Made by a program: the position numbers and the translations under genes
Notes under the pieces: generated by a model
Databases searched by the model: none
The model's input: the letters and a program-made list of their open reading frames with translations, nothing else
What the model was told of the DNA's origin: nothing
Origin: Desmodesmus armatus
Taxonomy: Eukaryota; Chlorophyta; Chlorophyceae; Sphaeropleales; Scenedesmaceae
Assembly: GCA_007449985.2 (NCBI GenBank)
Contig: VIIQ02000127.1
Location: 186,001 to 250,000, forward strand
Length of the DNA stretch: 64,000 bases
Direction: 5' to 3'
Shown: positions 1 through 11,190 of the stretch, piece by piece
How the letters are laid out: the number at the start of each line of letters is the position of its first letter
Position numbering within the stretch: the first letter of the stretch is position 1

Positions 1-1325
1 AGGTGACCCGCATCTGCCGCAACATGCAGGGCTGTTATGCCATCTGTATCAGCAGCCCTGGTTGCTGCACCAGCGCCTAGCAGCTGCTGCACCACTGTAG
101 CTTGGCCTTTAGAGGCGGCACGGTGCAGGGCTGTACGCCCCTGTGCATCAGCGGCGCCCGTTGCTGTGGCAGCATCCAACAGCAGCTGCACCACTGCAGT
201 GTGGGTTCCGCTATCTGCCAGCACTGCCACTGCTGCAGGCATGTCACGTTTCATCCAAGCTCTCAATACCACTGTGGCCAGCTCTGCATGCCCTGCTGTT
301 GCAGCTGCCTTAGCTGCACCTGCCATGCCATCAACTGCCAACTGGGGAGCGGCCAGCAGGAGCTGCACAATCTCCATGTGGCCGGCTGCTGCTGCCTGGC
401 ACAACGGTGTGGGCTGCTTAGCGGTGCGGGCGTTTGGGTCTGCCTGGGCAGCCAGCAGCAGCTGCACTACTGCAGTGTGACCAAAAACCGCTGCCATATA
501 CAGGGCTGTCCACCCGTCTGCATCGGCCGCATCAACGTCTGCATGTGCATCCAACAGCAGCTGCACCGTTGCAGTGCAACCGCCACACGCCGCCGCACGC
601 AGGGCTGTCCACTCGTCCGTATCAGCAGTATCAACTTCTGCCTGTGCATCCAGCAGCAGCTGCACCATTGAAGGGTGTCCCTCCCCGGCTGCACAGATCA
701 GAGCTGTGCACCCATTGCTGGCAGCAGCAATGACTAGTGCCTTAGCACGCAGCAGCGTCAGTGCCGCTGCAGTGCGACCCTCATTTGCCGCATAGAGCAA
801 TGCTGTCCACCCTTCTTTATCAGTAGCATCGACTTCTGCGTGTGCATCCAGTAGTGTCTGCACCACTGCTGAGTGACCCTCCTGCGCTGCAAAATGCAGG
901 GCTGTCACGCCCTCTGCATCATCAACAGCCCCAACTGCTGCGCCAGCACGCAGCAGCTGCTGAACTGCTGCAAGATGGCCCTCATAGGCTGCATAGTGCA
1001 GTGCTGTTTGTCCCTGTGCATCAGTGGCCTCTAGTGCTGCGTCAGCATCCAGCAGCAGCTGCACAACAGCAGTGTGGTTGCGCTCTGCTGCCTTGTGAAG
1101 GGCTGTGCAGCCCTCTGAGTCAGCAGCATCAACAGCTGCCCCTGCAGCTAGCAACCGTTGCACCACTGCAGTGTGATCTTGCTCTGCTGCCTTGTGTAGG
1201 GCTGTGCATCCCTGCTCGTCTGCGGCATCCACTGATGCACCTGCCACGATCTGCTGTTCTACTGCTGTTGCATCGCCATCTGCTGCTGCGGAGTGAAGAG
1301 CCTCCCAAGCGGATGCGGCCGCCAT
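1..1325 (-). CDS. Ankyrin-repeat protein, paralog 1 (3' end outside window)
   Basis: The frame is open from an ATG at 1325 to the window edge, at least 441 codons without a stop. It holds about a dozen 33-residue ankyrin repeats, recognisable by repeated TALHxAA, GHTAVVQLLL and ADVDAADADG patterns. The product is probably an intracellular protein-interaction scaffold; nothing visible points to a specific partner or enzymatic domain. The start was chosen by alignment with the paralog at 9116-10408: both begin with a short variable stretch followed by AAADGDATAVEQ. One segment (about codons 290-360) has the helix-rich non-repeat insert that is also found near the C-terminus of the paralog (PQLAV.GMAGAA), but here further ankyrin repeats follow it. 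The two genes therefore differ in domain length. No intron is needed in the visible part. Confidence 0.85.
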   Translation of the reverse strand, partial: MAAASAWEALHSAAADGDATAVEQQIVAGASVDAADEQGCTALHKAAEQDHTAVVQRLLAAGAAVDAADSEGCTALHKAAERNHTAVVQLLLDADAALEATDAQGQTALHYAAYEGHLAAVQQLLRAGAAVGAVDDAEGVTALHFAAQEGHSAVVQTLLDAHAEVDATDKEGWTALLYAANEGRTAAALTLLRAKALVIAAASNGCTALICAAGEGHPSMVQLLLDAQAEVDTADTDEWTALRAAACGGCTATVQLLLDAHADVDAADADGWTALYMAAVFGHTAVVQLLLAAQADPNARTAKQPTPLCQAAAAGHMEIVQLLLAAPQLAVDGMAGAAKAAATAGHAELATVVLRAWMKRDMPAAVAVLADSGTHTAVVQLLLDAATATGAADAQGRTALHRAASKGQATVVQQLLGAGAATRAADTDGITALHVAADAGH

Positions 1326-2833
1326 TGCGTTTGTCTTCGTAAAATATTTGGCAAGCAAACGAGCAGCAAACCCCGACGCCAAGGCAAGCGGTCAAGGCGA
1401 TGTGACGTGTGTGACGTTCGTCGTCAGCAGCGACGATGTGTGACATATTTTGGATCAAACATGCCGACATGCAGATATCAGCTATCAAGTAAGTGAATAC
1501 GGACATTTTGATGTGTGGGGTAGCCCCCCTCCCTTGTGAGCAACGGACGTGTCATATCAGTGGGCAGAAGGAGTTGCTGGGTGGGCAGAAGGAGGAGTCC
1601 GCCCCAACTCCCAGGAGGGGGCGCCGACACCAATAATTGCCTACCCCTCTTGCCTACTGTAGTAGAAGCGCATGGCTAAAAACTCCCATCTGGCCGCCCG
1701 AGGCATGTCTCAGGTACATGCCACCCCCCGGGGGGGATGCATTTCCACTGGCATACTTTTGCACGCTTGGCCTGATGGTCGAGAACGATGTTACTGCTGG
1801 CCCCCCTGCAAACAAGCAGCAGCATCCCCCCTGGCATTGTGAGGCTGCTTTTGCAAGCAAAGCTTGCGCAACCTGCTTTTGCACATATTTCCACCAGTGG
1901 GGTATTACCATTGCGTATTATGTGAGGTAGTACCCCCCCCCCCCCCCGTGTTGTCCGTTTCAGGCCTGGCAAATGATTTCATAGCAGCTGTCGGGGAACT
2001 CATGGCAACTGCTGCAGCTGGAGTTATGACCCAACCCTGGAAATGGCAGCTGCTTGAATCACACATGGCACCCTGCCTGCACTTTGGAAACCTGCCAGCC
2101 GTACTCAACCTCTGTTGGGCGCTGGGGCTGGGGGCAGCCTGTCCTCTCAACTGCATGACGAGCTACTGTTGTGTTGTGCTCCGTCGCAAACAATGGTTGA
2201 GAGGCCCACACGCTGGTTGATGTCTGTCACCTTTACATCAACACAAGACACGTACAACACATGACTTGCTGGCCAGATGCAACATAGGGGTGTGTCACCC
2301 CTACAGTGCAGCTGTTAGCCCTTCATGGTGCCATGTCTGCCACCATCCTGTCGACCACCACCTGGCCAGCTGCAAGTGCCAGTGCCTGTCCTCACATACA
2401 GCAGATCCATAGAGCCCAGCAGCTACCAGTGTAGCCGCTCAAGCCATGATGTGAAGTGGGGTTCAAGGAGCCATGGGGCCCGCAGCAACCTCCACCAGCC
2501 TCCTCAGAGTTGCCTCAAACAGCTTGGTCCGTTCAACGCGGGAACCCTCCATGCCGGGCCCTTCTGCTTCAATCCTCCTCTTGCCCCAGACCTGCATTAC
2601 ACAGCACCCACGCCCACGCGTCAGTCAAACAACAGCAGCTGTTACTGCACTCGGTGTTGAGTAAAAGCTGCTGACCCTTTGGCTGAAATTTGCACTTAGT
2701 GCACTTCGCAACACACGTCAAGGTTTCCAGCCTGGGACACAGGCGCATGCCAGCCACCTCTATCATCTTGCAACAAGGGGGCCACCTCAAAACCTCTGCA
2801 CGTGCATAGCAGTATCCTTCAATGCTGCAAGCC
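1326..2833. other. Intergenic stretch, no gene recognised
   Basis: Between the ankyrin start and the last assigned PHD exon I see no convincing coding frame. It holds a poly-C run (1933-1947), a CCCCCGGGGGGG block near 1727, and two copies of GTGGGCAGAAGGAG near 1560-1590. A 3' extension of the PHD gene into 2690-2790 is possible, since a Cys-rich open stretch is present on the minus strand there, but it could not be joined with confidence. Confidence 0.5.
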
Positions 2834-5800
2834 TCAACACCCAGTCCCTCGCGTGTCACAACAGCAACCACACTCATACACCTGCACTCCTGCACCTGCA
2901 GCCATGCTGTCACAGCGGCGCACCTGCAGCCTCTTGTACATCTCCTCAAACTTGCTGACAGCCTCAATGCTGTCGCTGCCCATCAGGCGCTGCAGCCCCT
3001 CAAGCCGGTCGATGCCGTCCTGCAGCTGCTGCAGAAGCTCATCAGACGCCCCAGTCTTGTCCAGCAAGCTGGTCAGAGCCTTGCCTGCCTTGGACAGGTG
3101 CTCCCAGTCTGGCAGGCACCAGTCACCTGTCAACAACGCGCACAATTCAGTGAGATACAGCTCAGTGCATTGCAGTGCAGGTGCCTGGGGATGGAGTCTC
3201 AAAGACGCGGCAGGTTCAAGGGCTTCTGTCTTGTCTACCACTGCATCTCAGGTTCAGGCTCAGGAGGTCACAACAATGTTGTACAACATGTGTCCTTCTA
3301 AGCATGTGACACAAGCAGACGGTACTGTACTGGCCATGAGGAATGCAATAGCTTGGTGCATTGGCGGCTGACAGCTCTGCAACAGCTCAACAAGTGCATG
3401 TCTTGTCACAGACGAACCAGCAGGAGCAGCAGCATGCTGCTGCAGACTGTGAAGCACGCACTGTGGGCCACAGGAGTTCCCCTGTGGCTTTCGATCTTGT
3501 TTGAATCCAACAGTCTCAAAGAGCAACGCAGCGCTAGCACACTGTGCTAATGTGACTTAATCATGTGTGCATGACGTATGTGTATTCCCACCTGCAGCCA
3601 ACTTCTTCAGGTCCATGCCATCTGCCGCCACACTGTTGACATCAGCTGCGGCTGGGGTTGGCGGTGTCAGAGGGGTTGCAGGCTTGGCCCTGTTGTGTGA
3701 AGGGCCGGCACCACCTGAGCTGGGAGTCTTGGGCGCTGGCGTCTTGGGGGATGTGGGGGCGGCTGGCTTGGCTGGGGACTTTGCAGGGCTGTGGGAAGGT
3801 GGGGCAGGTGGTGCGGCTGGCTGGGTGTACCCCTCAGCGTGTAGCAGCTTGTTGTACTCGTCCAGCATGTTGATTGAGCCAGGCTCCTGGGGCTTGTGCT
3901 CCTTGCACCAATTGCAGCCACACTGGGCCCCCTGCCTGCAGCTGATGCACTGCCAGTCATCGTCATCCAGCACCTGCAAAATCAGGCAGCAGGGGCAACA
4001 CTGTGAAGGCCTTGGGCAAGCATCAAAACATGCCAGGTTGTGTAGTCAGGCAGTGCCGGCTGTGGTGACAGCAGTCTAAACTCGATTGGGCATCACAGAA
4101 CTGTGTGTGGCCCTCAGAAGCACAATGAGGACCTGGCTGCCTGCAGGTCTGCACGTCTCCAATAAATCCTGTTGGTGTATGATGCTCAGCGTCTGCTGTG
4201 GCCAGATGGTATTGCCCCCGTTTCAGTTCCACACCGCTTGTGCCCGCCCAGATGGCAGCTACTGGCCCACCGAATAGTCACCTTGTCATCGACGCTGCTT
4301 TCATAGCAGGCCTTGTGGAACGCGCATGGACAGGAGCTGCATGTGATCATGTCCGGGTCAGCCTTGCCGCAGTACAGGCAGCTGATGAAGTTGAGGTCTA
4401 TCGCACCGCACAGCGTGGTCAAGTCCTGCAGGACATGGCATATTGCAGTACCATACAACACAGACATAAGGGACAGGCCTCATCAGCGCTAGCCAATAAA
4501 GTTTGCGCTTATACGACTGGCATGAACCACATGCACTGAATGCGCAAATGCAAGCTAAGCTGCTGGGTGCACCCTGTGCTGTGCATTGAAAGCTGCAGCA
4601 GTGTCAACTTTGGCTGTTGGACATCCGTGAGTGGTCTGTCCCTGGGTCATGAACATGTGGTTAGCGGTGAGCACTCAGCAGCTGCAACAGTGGCAGCAGC
4701 AGCACACCTTCAGGCTGATCTGCTCCTCTTCTAGGTAGGTGTAGACGGAGGCATTGTGCTTCTTGGAGCAAAGGTGCTGCTTCTCCCACTTGGTGAGGGC
4801 ACCCTCAAAGCCATCACACTGCTGGCACCTGAGGAGTGCAGGCACAGAGAGCAAACACTGGCGGGTTAGCTAATGATGGTTTTCCTTTTCCTAGCTAGTA
4901 CAGTCACTGGCTGGACGGTGCTTTGCAAGTTGAACCATTTGACATAGCTGTGGCAAGACACCCTGTGCATTGCAGTTGCTGCATGCCGCTGTCAGCGCTG
5001 ACAGGGCTGCCTGTCTCGTCAGACTGAAAGACACAATGATTAGGCCATATGCTGGTGTGTTCATGCTTGTTTCCTCACTTGAGATTGCCGCCTGCGGTAA
5101 CTGTCACCCTGCTGCAGGAGTTCCCTGCCATAGGCTTGAAGCTCTTGGCGCTGCTGCTGTAAGCCATGGCCTTGTTGAGCATGCAGGGCAGCTTCAGCAT
5201 CTGCATGGTTGAAGACAACACAAGCTTTGTGAGAAACGATATGAACATTAGGTATGGATGTTCAAGGAATGGTTGCAGCACCTTGTCATGCACGGCACAA
5301 AACCAGCAACACGCAATGCCGGTTGCCGGCTGTGGCTGAACAACTTGCAGTGGGTGCTGTAACAGGGATATGGCTGCAGCTATCCAGAAATTCAGTTGAG
5401 TTGCTAGCTATAGCATAGTATGCCCACCTTGGCTCCAAGCTCAGTACGGTTGGTGCCACCAGTCTCTTTCTTCACCTGCCATGCGGACAGACAATACAGA
5501 AACCCCAGCATGTTGGTCAAATCCTGCTCTTTACAGCACCCTGCAGGCATGCAGCTGATCGTCGGACCTATTGTCGGCCGGCAGTCACTGCGGAGCTTGG
5601 TCAGACTGCCAGCCTGCTCAGATCTCATGGGGTCCACCCCAGCTGACTCAACACCACTGGCTGGCAGCCGCTGATTGATAGTCTGACCTGCCACGCAGCA
5701 CAATGCATGCCCACCATACTTGATTGCTGCAACACCTGCTGAGTCGCCCAGTGCAAGTGCCAGCATGGCATGCAGTTCGCAACCAACTGGTAGATACAGT

Positions 5801-6545
5801 AGGCATCACTCTCACCACACCTTGAGTGCCAGGGATGCCCTTTTGCGCTGCAGCTCCAGGTCCAGCTGCTCAGGAGGGTCCCTTGCCAGCAGCACAGCAT
5901 GAGGGGCCCTGCCGGTAGTCTGGCGGGGCTGTCTGCGGGGCTTTGGCTGTGCAGGTGCCTGTCATTCAGGCAGCGGAGGCAACAGATGATATTTGATGTA
6001 AGTAAAAAGCTCTGCCAGTTTATGCCTTATTACATACACGTCTGCTGTGCCCAGGCCAGGTGATGCACTGCTTACCATGATGACACGCCATGTCTTGATA
6101 GTTCAGGGTCTGGCTGGGACGTCTGCAGTGCCCAGGCCAGGACAGGGGCGGTCTATGCAGATGCATACCTGTTTCCACTCCAGCCACGTGTCAACTTGAC
6201 ATTCAGTGGCATTGAATATTATGTTCTAGCGCATGTACACCCTGGCAGCCATGAGAGCGGCCAGACCCTGCCATGATGTGCCATACAGACTGTATGCTAG
6301 TGCTGGTATTCCTACCTTGCGGGATTGAGCCCCCTCCTCTCCGTCCTCATCTGTGTTGGCAGCGTTGTCTGCGTTGCCCCCAGCAGGTGCCTCAGTGGGC
6401 TCTGGCACGACTTCACTGCCTGTGGAGGAGTCGAGAATCTCAACAACATCTTCTGAGTCGGTGGAGTCAGAATCCTGGCTTCCAAAGGTGGCAGCTAGGG
6501 CTTCTTTGCAGCCACTGCTGCTGCGCGGTGTGGGCGTCCAGACAT
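2834..6545 (-). CDS. PHD-finger protein (multi-exon)
   Basis: Exons on the minus strand are approximately 6545-6316, 5958-5821, 5475-5428, 5200-5108, 4821-4708, 4425-4282, 3973-3592 and 3126 downward; phases agree from the second exon on. The PHD zinc finger spans two exons: CLYC, CSSC and HKAC come from 4425-4282, then WQCISC from 3973-3592, giving a C4HC3 pattern. An upstream exon adds further Cys/His residues (QCDGFEG, HLCSKKH). A Pro/Ala/Lys-rich linker follows, and then a helical C-terminal segment (WEHLSKAGKALTSLL...FEEMYKRLQ). PHD fingers usually read histone tails, so a nuclear chromatin role is inferred, not shown. The first exon has an acidic Ser/Asp tract. Its ATG frame (MSGRPHRAAAVAAKK) and the following frame disagree by one base near 6496-6508. 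The 3' end is uncertain: a stop lies at 2834, but CAG/GTGCGC near 2930 could be another donor. Confidence 0.6.
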
Positions 6546-9115
6546 TGTCACAAAGTGCTCCTGCACAGCACGACAGAGATACGGGGTAAGGAACCCTATT
6601 CACCCAACCACCAGCTTGGCATTGGTGCTGCCAGCATGGGCACTGCACCCCAGGGTGCAGCTGCCACCCTTATTCTGGATTCCATAAGATTTTGCAGATG
6701 AGCTTATGTTTTGTCTACTTTTCTACATACAGTGTAGAAACGGGCCTTACCTGCAGGCCAGCTGAGTTGCTGTGGCAGGTGTCCTAGGGCAGTCGTGGCT
6801 TGCACAGCTGCGACTTCAACTGGGATACAAATGTTTTTTTCCAGACTGTTGAATATCACCTAGGGGCCGTTGCTGCTCGGATGCGGGCTATGCTATGTTT
6901 GGCGGGACGGTTACTCGTGAACTCTCTGCATGAAGCAACTGCTATGTACAGCTCGTCTTGTAGGTAAAAGCTAATAAATCATCGCTGTTTGCAGTGGCCA
7001 TTGTGCAATTCTCGTGGCGGTTGAGATTTAGTCCGGTGGTTTCAGGATAAGAGGTTTTTGAAGCTGGCACGCCCTGACAGCACGAAAATGCGTAGGTGGC
7101 TGTATTTGTTTTGAGAAGTGGGTGTGTAGCGGCCAGCTTTTCTGCTGAGGGTGTGGATGGGGGGGGGTGCATGACCTTGCAAGCTGCAGTACTAACGGCT
7201 GGATTGCAACAGGTTGCCTTGAATGGGGTACAATGTCTGTGTCAGCTATACACCCAAAGCTGACACTGCTGCTGCCTTGACACTGCTGATGATGGTGATG
7301 TGTCAGCTGGCTGAGGGCACCACATGCAACGTTTGGGGCGTCATTCCTTGACCTGTGCTGTCTGACGGCCTTGCATCATGCTGAAGCAATTTCAGACTCT
7401 GGTGACCATAGTTGCTCAGCAAAAGGCTGTGACCTGCTTCAGGACGTGCTTGAACACCCATTAGGAGACCTCATAGGGAACATGGGTTACCAACATCTTG
7501 AAACACATCTGTTGGACATCATAAAATCATCTGAATGCACACTGAGCCACAAAATTTGTGGCCTCTGTGAGCACCCCACCACCAGGTCACCATGAAAGTC
7601 TGCAGCTTCCCTGAGCTGAGATCAAACATCGACTGCATCAACACATGCTGGCTGGTTTGACCCACTGCCGCTGGCCACACCCCCACACAAAAAGGCTCTG
7701 ACCTGGTGAAGGGGTGCATACACTCCTGGCAGACCTGCAGGCTGGCAGCTCTGATTCAATCTGCAGGCACCGCCCACCAAAAAAGCCCGCCAAAGACACA
7801 AAACACCCAGCTTGTGAGCGCCGCTCACAAAGTAAGTTGCGCACCGTATGCACACCGTATGCCCCATCAAATGCAGTTTATCTCCTGCACCTTGTTGCCA
7901 AAACCGGCAAGAATTGTCACACTGTGGCAAAGACCGCATCTTTGCCTGCGTCAGTGGCCAAAGCAAAACGAGATTCAGCAACATCCTGATCCAAGTCATG
8001 CACCTCCATCTTTGAAATCTGGCAAGGACGCTGTGAGCGCAGTACTGCACTAGTGGCACTCTCCCTTCCCATTCCCACGGGATAGGTGAACTGTGCGCAC
8101 AGAGCCAGGTAGTCCGAATAATGACGGCGCTCCAGCACCACGAGGAGTGATTCTGAGCGCCAAATGCAACCACAAGCCCCTGCTGGTGAAAGCAACAAGT
8201 CAACATATTTGAGGTGCAAAGGCCACCACCCCATCCTCAACCACTGGGTCTGAGAACCACTGCTCAATCGACACCCCGCATGGCGGGCTGTTCAAGGAGT
8301 GGCATGGCACACCATCTTCAACCCCATTGTGGGGCAAGACATCACAGACAGTTGGCAAGGCAATGCATTGCCAACAGCAACTGCATATGCAGTTGCTAAG
8401 CCAGCCGCAACCACACCACGCGCAAATGAAGGCTTTTGGATGCCGTAACTTACTTGCTTTTGAAAAGCAACATGTGCTCTCTGGCAGCGAGCCACTAGAA
8501 GCTTCGCAGAATCCAGGCAGCTTCCAGCCACCCTCGCACAAGGGATTGGCACACACACGTGCACAGAGCATGGCTGGGGCGAAATGCTCTCGCAGAGACC
8601 ACCAACGTACAGGCTGCTGTCAGGAGAACAAACATGGTCTGCATGTGCAGCAAAGCATTCAAAGCAACCAGTGGGCTGCCGTGTCCGTTGTAGCTGGATG
8701 AGAGTCCAATTACTGCCGGTCCATGCATGGCAGCGCCGCTTGCACAAACAACCGCCGGCAGGTGCATCGGTGCCTGTAAGCTACATCTTGAGCGGCTAGT
8801 GGGATACACAGTTGAAAGGTGTGGCCCCGCCCTGACAGCCAACCAACAGACAGGCAGCTTGAGCTGCCCTTGAACCGAAAACCTGCCAAACATGACTGCT
8901 ACCAGGATATCAGGGTGCTGCAAGGAAACCACCCCAACTTTTGGACTCATTGCCACAGTGTGCGTTGACCGCACACCGTCTGGGCAATGCCATTTGGCTC
9001 ACAGCACACACGTATCATATGGCGGCCATAGTAGTACTACTACTGGCTGGTGACTTCTAAGCTGCTTCCCCTGCTGACTCGCCCGACACCTGCCTTGCAG
9101 CTTCCGCCGCAGCAA
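6546..9115. other. Intergenic stretch with palindromes
   Basis: About 2.6 kb between the PHD gene and ankyrin paralog 2. Open frames here are short and lack recognisable motifs. The notable content is a cluster of perfect palindromes at 8351-8470, listed separately. The promoter of the PHD gene should lie just right of 6545, but no clear core element was recognised. Confidence 0.5.
8351..8470. repeat. Cluster of three perfect palindromes
   Basis: GTTGGCAA at 8351-8358 pairs with TTGCCAAC at 8368-8375. Directly adjacent, 8376-8397 is a 22-bp perfect palindrome with half-site AGCAACTGCAT. TTGCTTTT/AAAAGCAA at 8454-8470 is a third with a 1-base centre. Such clusters can be binding sites for dimeric proteins or remnants of an inverted-repeat mobile element. 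No flanking duplication was found. Confidence 0.7.
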
Positions 9116-10408
9116 TCACTGCGATGTTGTGGTGAGTGCGGCAACCGCCTGCAGCTGTTGGTGTGTTATGGCAATAGTGACGATCAAATCCTGCACCGCT
9201 GGCACAGTGGTGCCAAACTTTGCCTCCAGCTCACTGACTTCCTCCTCAGCTGCCTGCCACTGCCCCAGCACCTCAGCTGCCAATGCCTGTCCTGCCAACG
9301 CTGCTGTTGCTGCAGGCATGTCACGTTCCATCAGAGCCTTGAACACCAGTATGGCCAGATCTGCATGGCCTGCTGCTGCAGCTGCCTCCGCTGCACCTGC
9401 CATGCCCTCAACTGCCAGCTGGGGAGCAGCCAGCAGGAGCTGCACGACTTCAGTGTGCCCGGCAGCTGCTGCGTGCTGCACCGCTGTCGCTCCTGCTGCG
9501 TTAGCAGAGTTGACGTCTGCCTTCACATCCAACAACAGCTGCACCATCTCACAATCGCCCTGGAAAGCTGCTATCTGCAGGGCTGTCCAGCCGACAGCAG
9601 GTCCTGCTGTCGCTAGCTCCACTGCTGCATGAGCCTCGAGCAGCAGACGCACAACTGACACGTGCCTCAAGTCAGCTGCAACATGCAGGGCTGTGCAGCT
9701 CTCTGCGTCAACAGCATCCACAGGCGCCTGAGCAGCCAGCAGCAGCTGCACCACAAGATGGCAGCCCTCTCGCGCCGCCCAGTGCAGCGCTGTCCAGCCG
9801 CTTCCATCAGTTGCATCCACGGCTGCCTGAGCACCCAACAACACTTTTACAGCTGCAGTGTGACTGCTCTCTGCAGCGTAGTGCAGCGCTGTCCACCCCT
9901 CTGTATTAACAGCATTGACATCTGCCTGTGCATCCAAAAGCAGCTGCGCCACTGCTGAGTGACCCTCCTGCGCCGCAAAGTGCAGGGCTGTGCAGCCCTC
10001 TAGATCAATGGGCTCTACTGCTGCGCCAGCACCTAGCAGCTGGCGCACTGCTGCAAAATGTCCTTCAGAGGCTGCCCAGTGCAGGGCTGTTTGCCCCTGT
10101 GCATCAGTGGCCTCTATTGCTGCGTGAGCATCCAACAGCAGCAGCATCACTGCTGTGTGGTTGCAATCTGCTGCCTTGTGAAGGGCTGTGCCACCCTCTG
10201 CGTCAGCAGCATTGACTGCGGCCCCTGCAGCTAGCAGCAGCTGCACTACCAAAGTGTGGCCTTGCTGTGCCGCCTTGTGCAGTGCTGTGCAGCCCTGCCC
10301 ATCTGCAGCATCAAGCCCTGCGCCTGCTGTTATCAGCTGTTCTACTGCTGTTGCATCGCCATCTGCTGCTGCACGATGGAAATCTGCCAAGATTGATGCG
10401 ACGACCAT
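9116..10408 (-). CDS. Ankyrin-repeat protein, paralog 2
   Basis: This is a single-exon frame of 430 residues from the ATG at 10408. A further in-frame ATG exists at 10468, but the downstream one matches the paralog start. About nine canonical ankyrin repeats (GCTALHKAAQQGHTLVVQLLLAAG type) fill residues 20-310. They are followed by a non-repeat helical C-terminus rich in Ala, Glu and Gln (GQWQAAEEEVSELEAKFG). No transmembrane segment or enzymatic domain is seen, so a protein-binding scaffold is the most that can be said. It is clearly a duplicate of the gene at 1-1325: repeat order, spacing and the PQLAV.GMAGAA segment match, while that paralog continues with more repeats. Confidence 0.9.
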   Translation of the reverse strand: MVVASILADFHRAAADGDATAVEQLITAGAGLDAADGQGCTALHKAAQQGHTLVVQLLLAAGAAVNAADAEGGTALHKAADCNHTAVMLLLLDAHAAIEATDAQGQTALHWAASEGHFAAVRQLLGAGAAVEPIDLEGCTALHFAAQEGHSAVAQLLLDAQADVNAVNTEGWTALHYAAESSHTAAVKVLLGAQAAVDATDGSGWTALHWAAREGCHLVVQLLLAAQAPVDAVDAESCTALHVAADLRHVSVVRLLLEAHAAVELATAGPAVGWTALQIAAFQGDCEMVQLLLDVKADVNSANAAGATAVQHAAAAGHTEVVQLLLAAPQLAVEGMAGAAEAAAAAGHADLAILVFKALMERDMPAATAALAGQALAAEVLGQWQAAEEEVSELEAKFGTTVPAVQDLIVTIAITHQQLQAVAALTTTSQ

Positions 10409-11190
10409 TTCGTTATCTTTGATGAGGTGTTGGCGATAGAGAGGGTTGCAGAGGCACGTCAGAACCAAACCCAGCGGCCACGGTGATGTGACGAGTGAAG
10501 CGACAATAGCAGCAATGTATGACGATGTTCAAACATATGCGTTGCTTTGCAAACATCATGGTACGATCGCTCACACTCTTCGCGTTTGAAAAAGCCCGCC
10601 CCGTCACGTGAACATCTACCGGTGATGACTCACGGTGGCACGTGTCACCAAAGTGCATGTGACGAGCACAATGCTGCACCCACTGAGATTCCAGGGCTTC
10701 TATAGCTGCTGTGCTAGCGTGCCTGTGCAACGGGCCCTGTCAGGTGACTGTGCGCATGTAGTGGATTGGCACGCTGGAAGAGGCTCTCGCAAGGGCCAGG
10801 GCAGCCAAGCCACGGCGTGACTCAACACTGACTCAAATGGTGGGCATGGGGGATAGCAGACCGACTCCCGCCCACAGCACTCACACGGTGCTCCTGTTGA
10901 TGTCAATTGGGCCGCTATTGGCAGGTTCAAGCTGCAATTGTTGAGTGAGGTCCAATGATGGTTTGGTTGAGAAAATATTGGGATAGCACCAAGGCCAGTC
11001 CTGGCGCACATTAGCACCCTGGCCTGTGTACAGCAGTGAAGTTTCCTGCCAAAGTAAAGCCGACTGTGCTCAGCAGCACCTGCGTTGGGCAAACGATGCA
11101 TGCAGCAGCGCACGCAGCCTGCCACAAACACAATGCCGTACACCACAAACAATGCCCAACACCAGGCTGTAGCACCAACCAGTGACGACC
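10409..11190. other. Intergenic stretch
   Basis: It lies between the start of ankyrin paralog 2 and the stop of EFL1 on the same strand, so it must contain the EFL1 3' UTR and the ankyrin promoter. No coding frame or TATA-like element stands out. Confidence 0.5.

Noticed and set aside
1..1342. Plus-strand Ala/Cys/His-rich frames across the ankyrin genes
   Set aside because: Shadows of the minus-strand ankyrin repeats; they lack any coherent domain.
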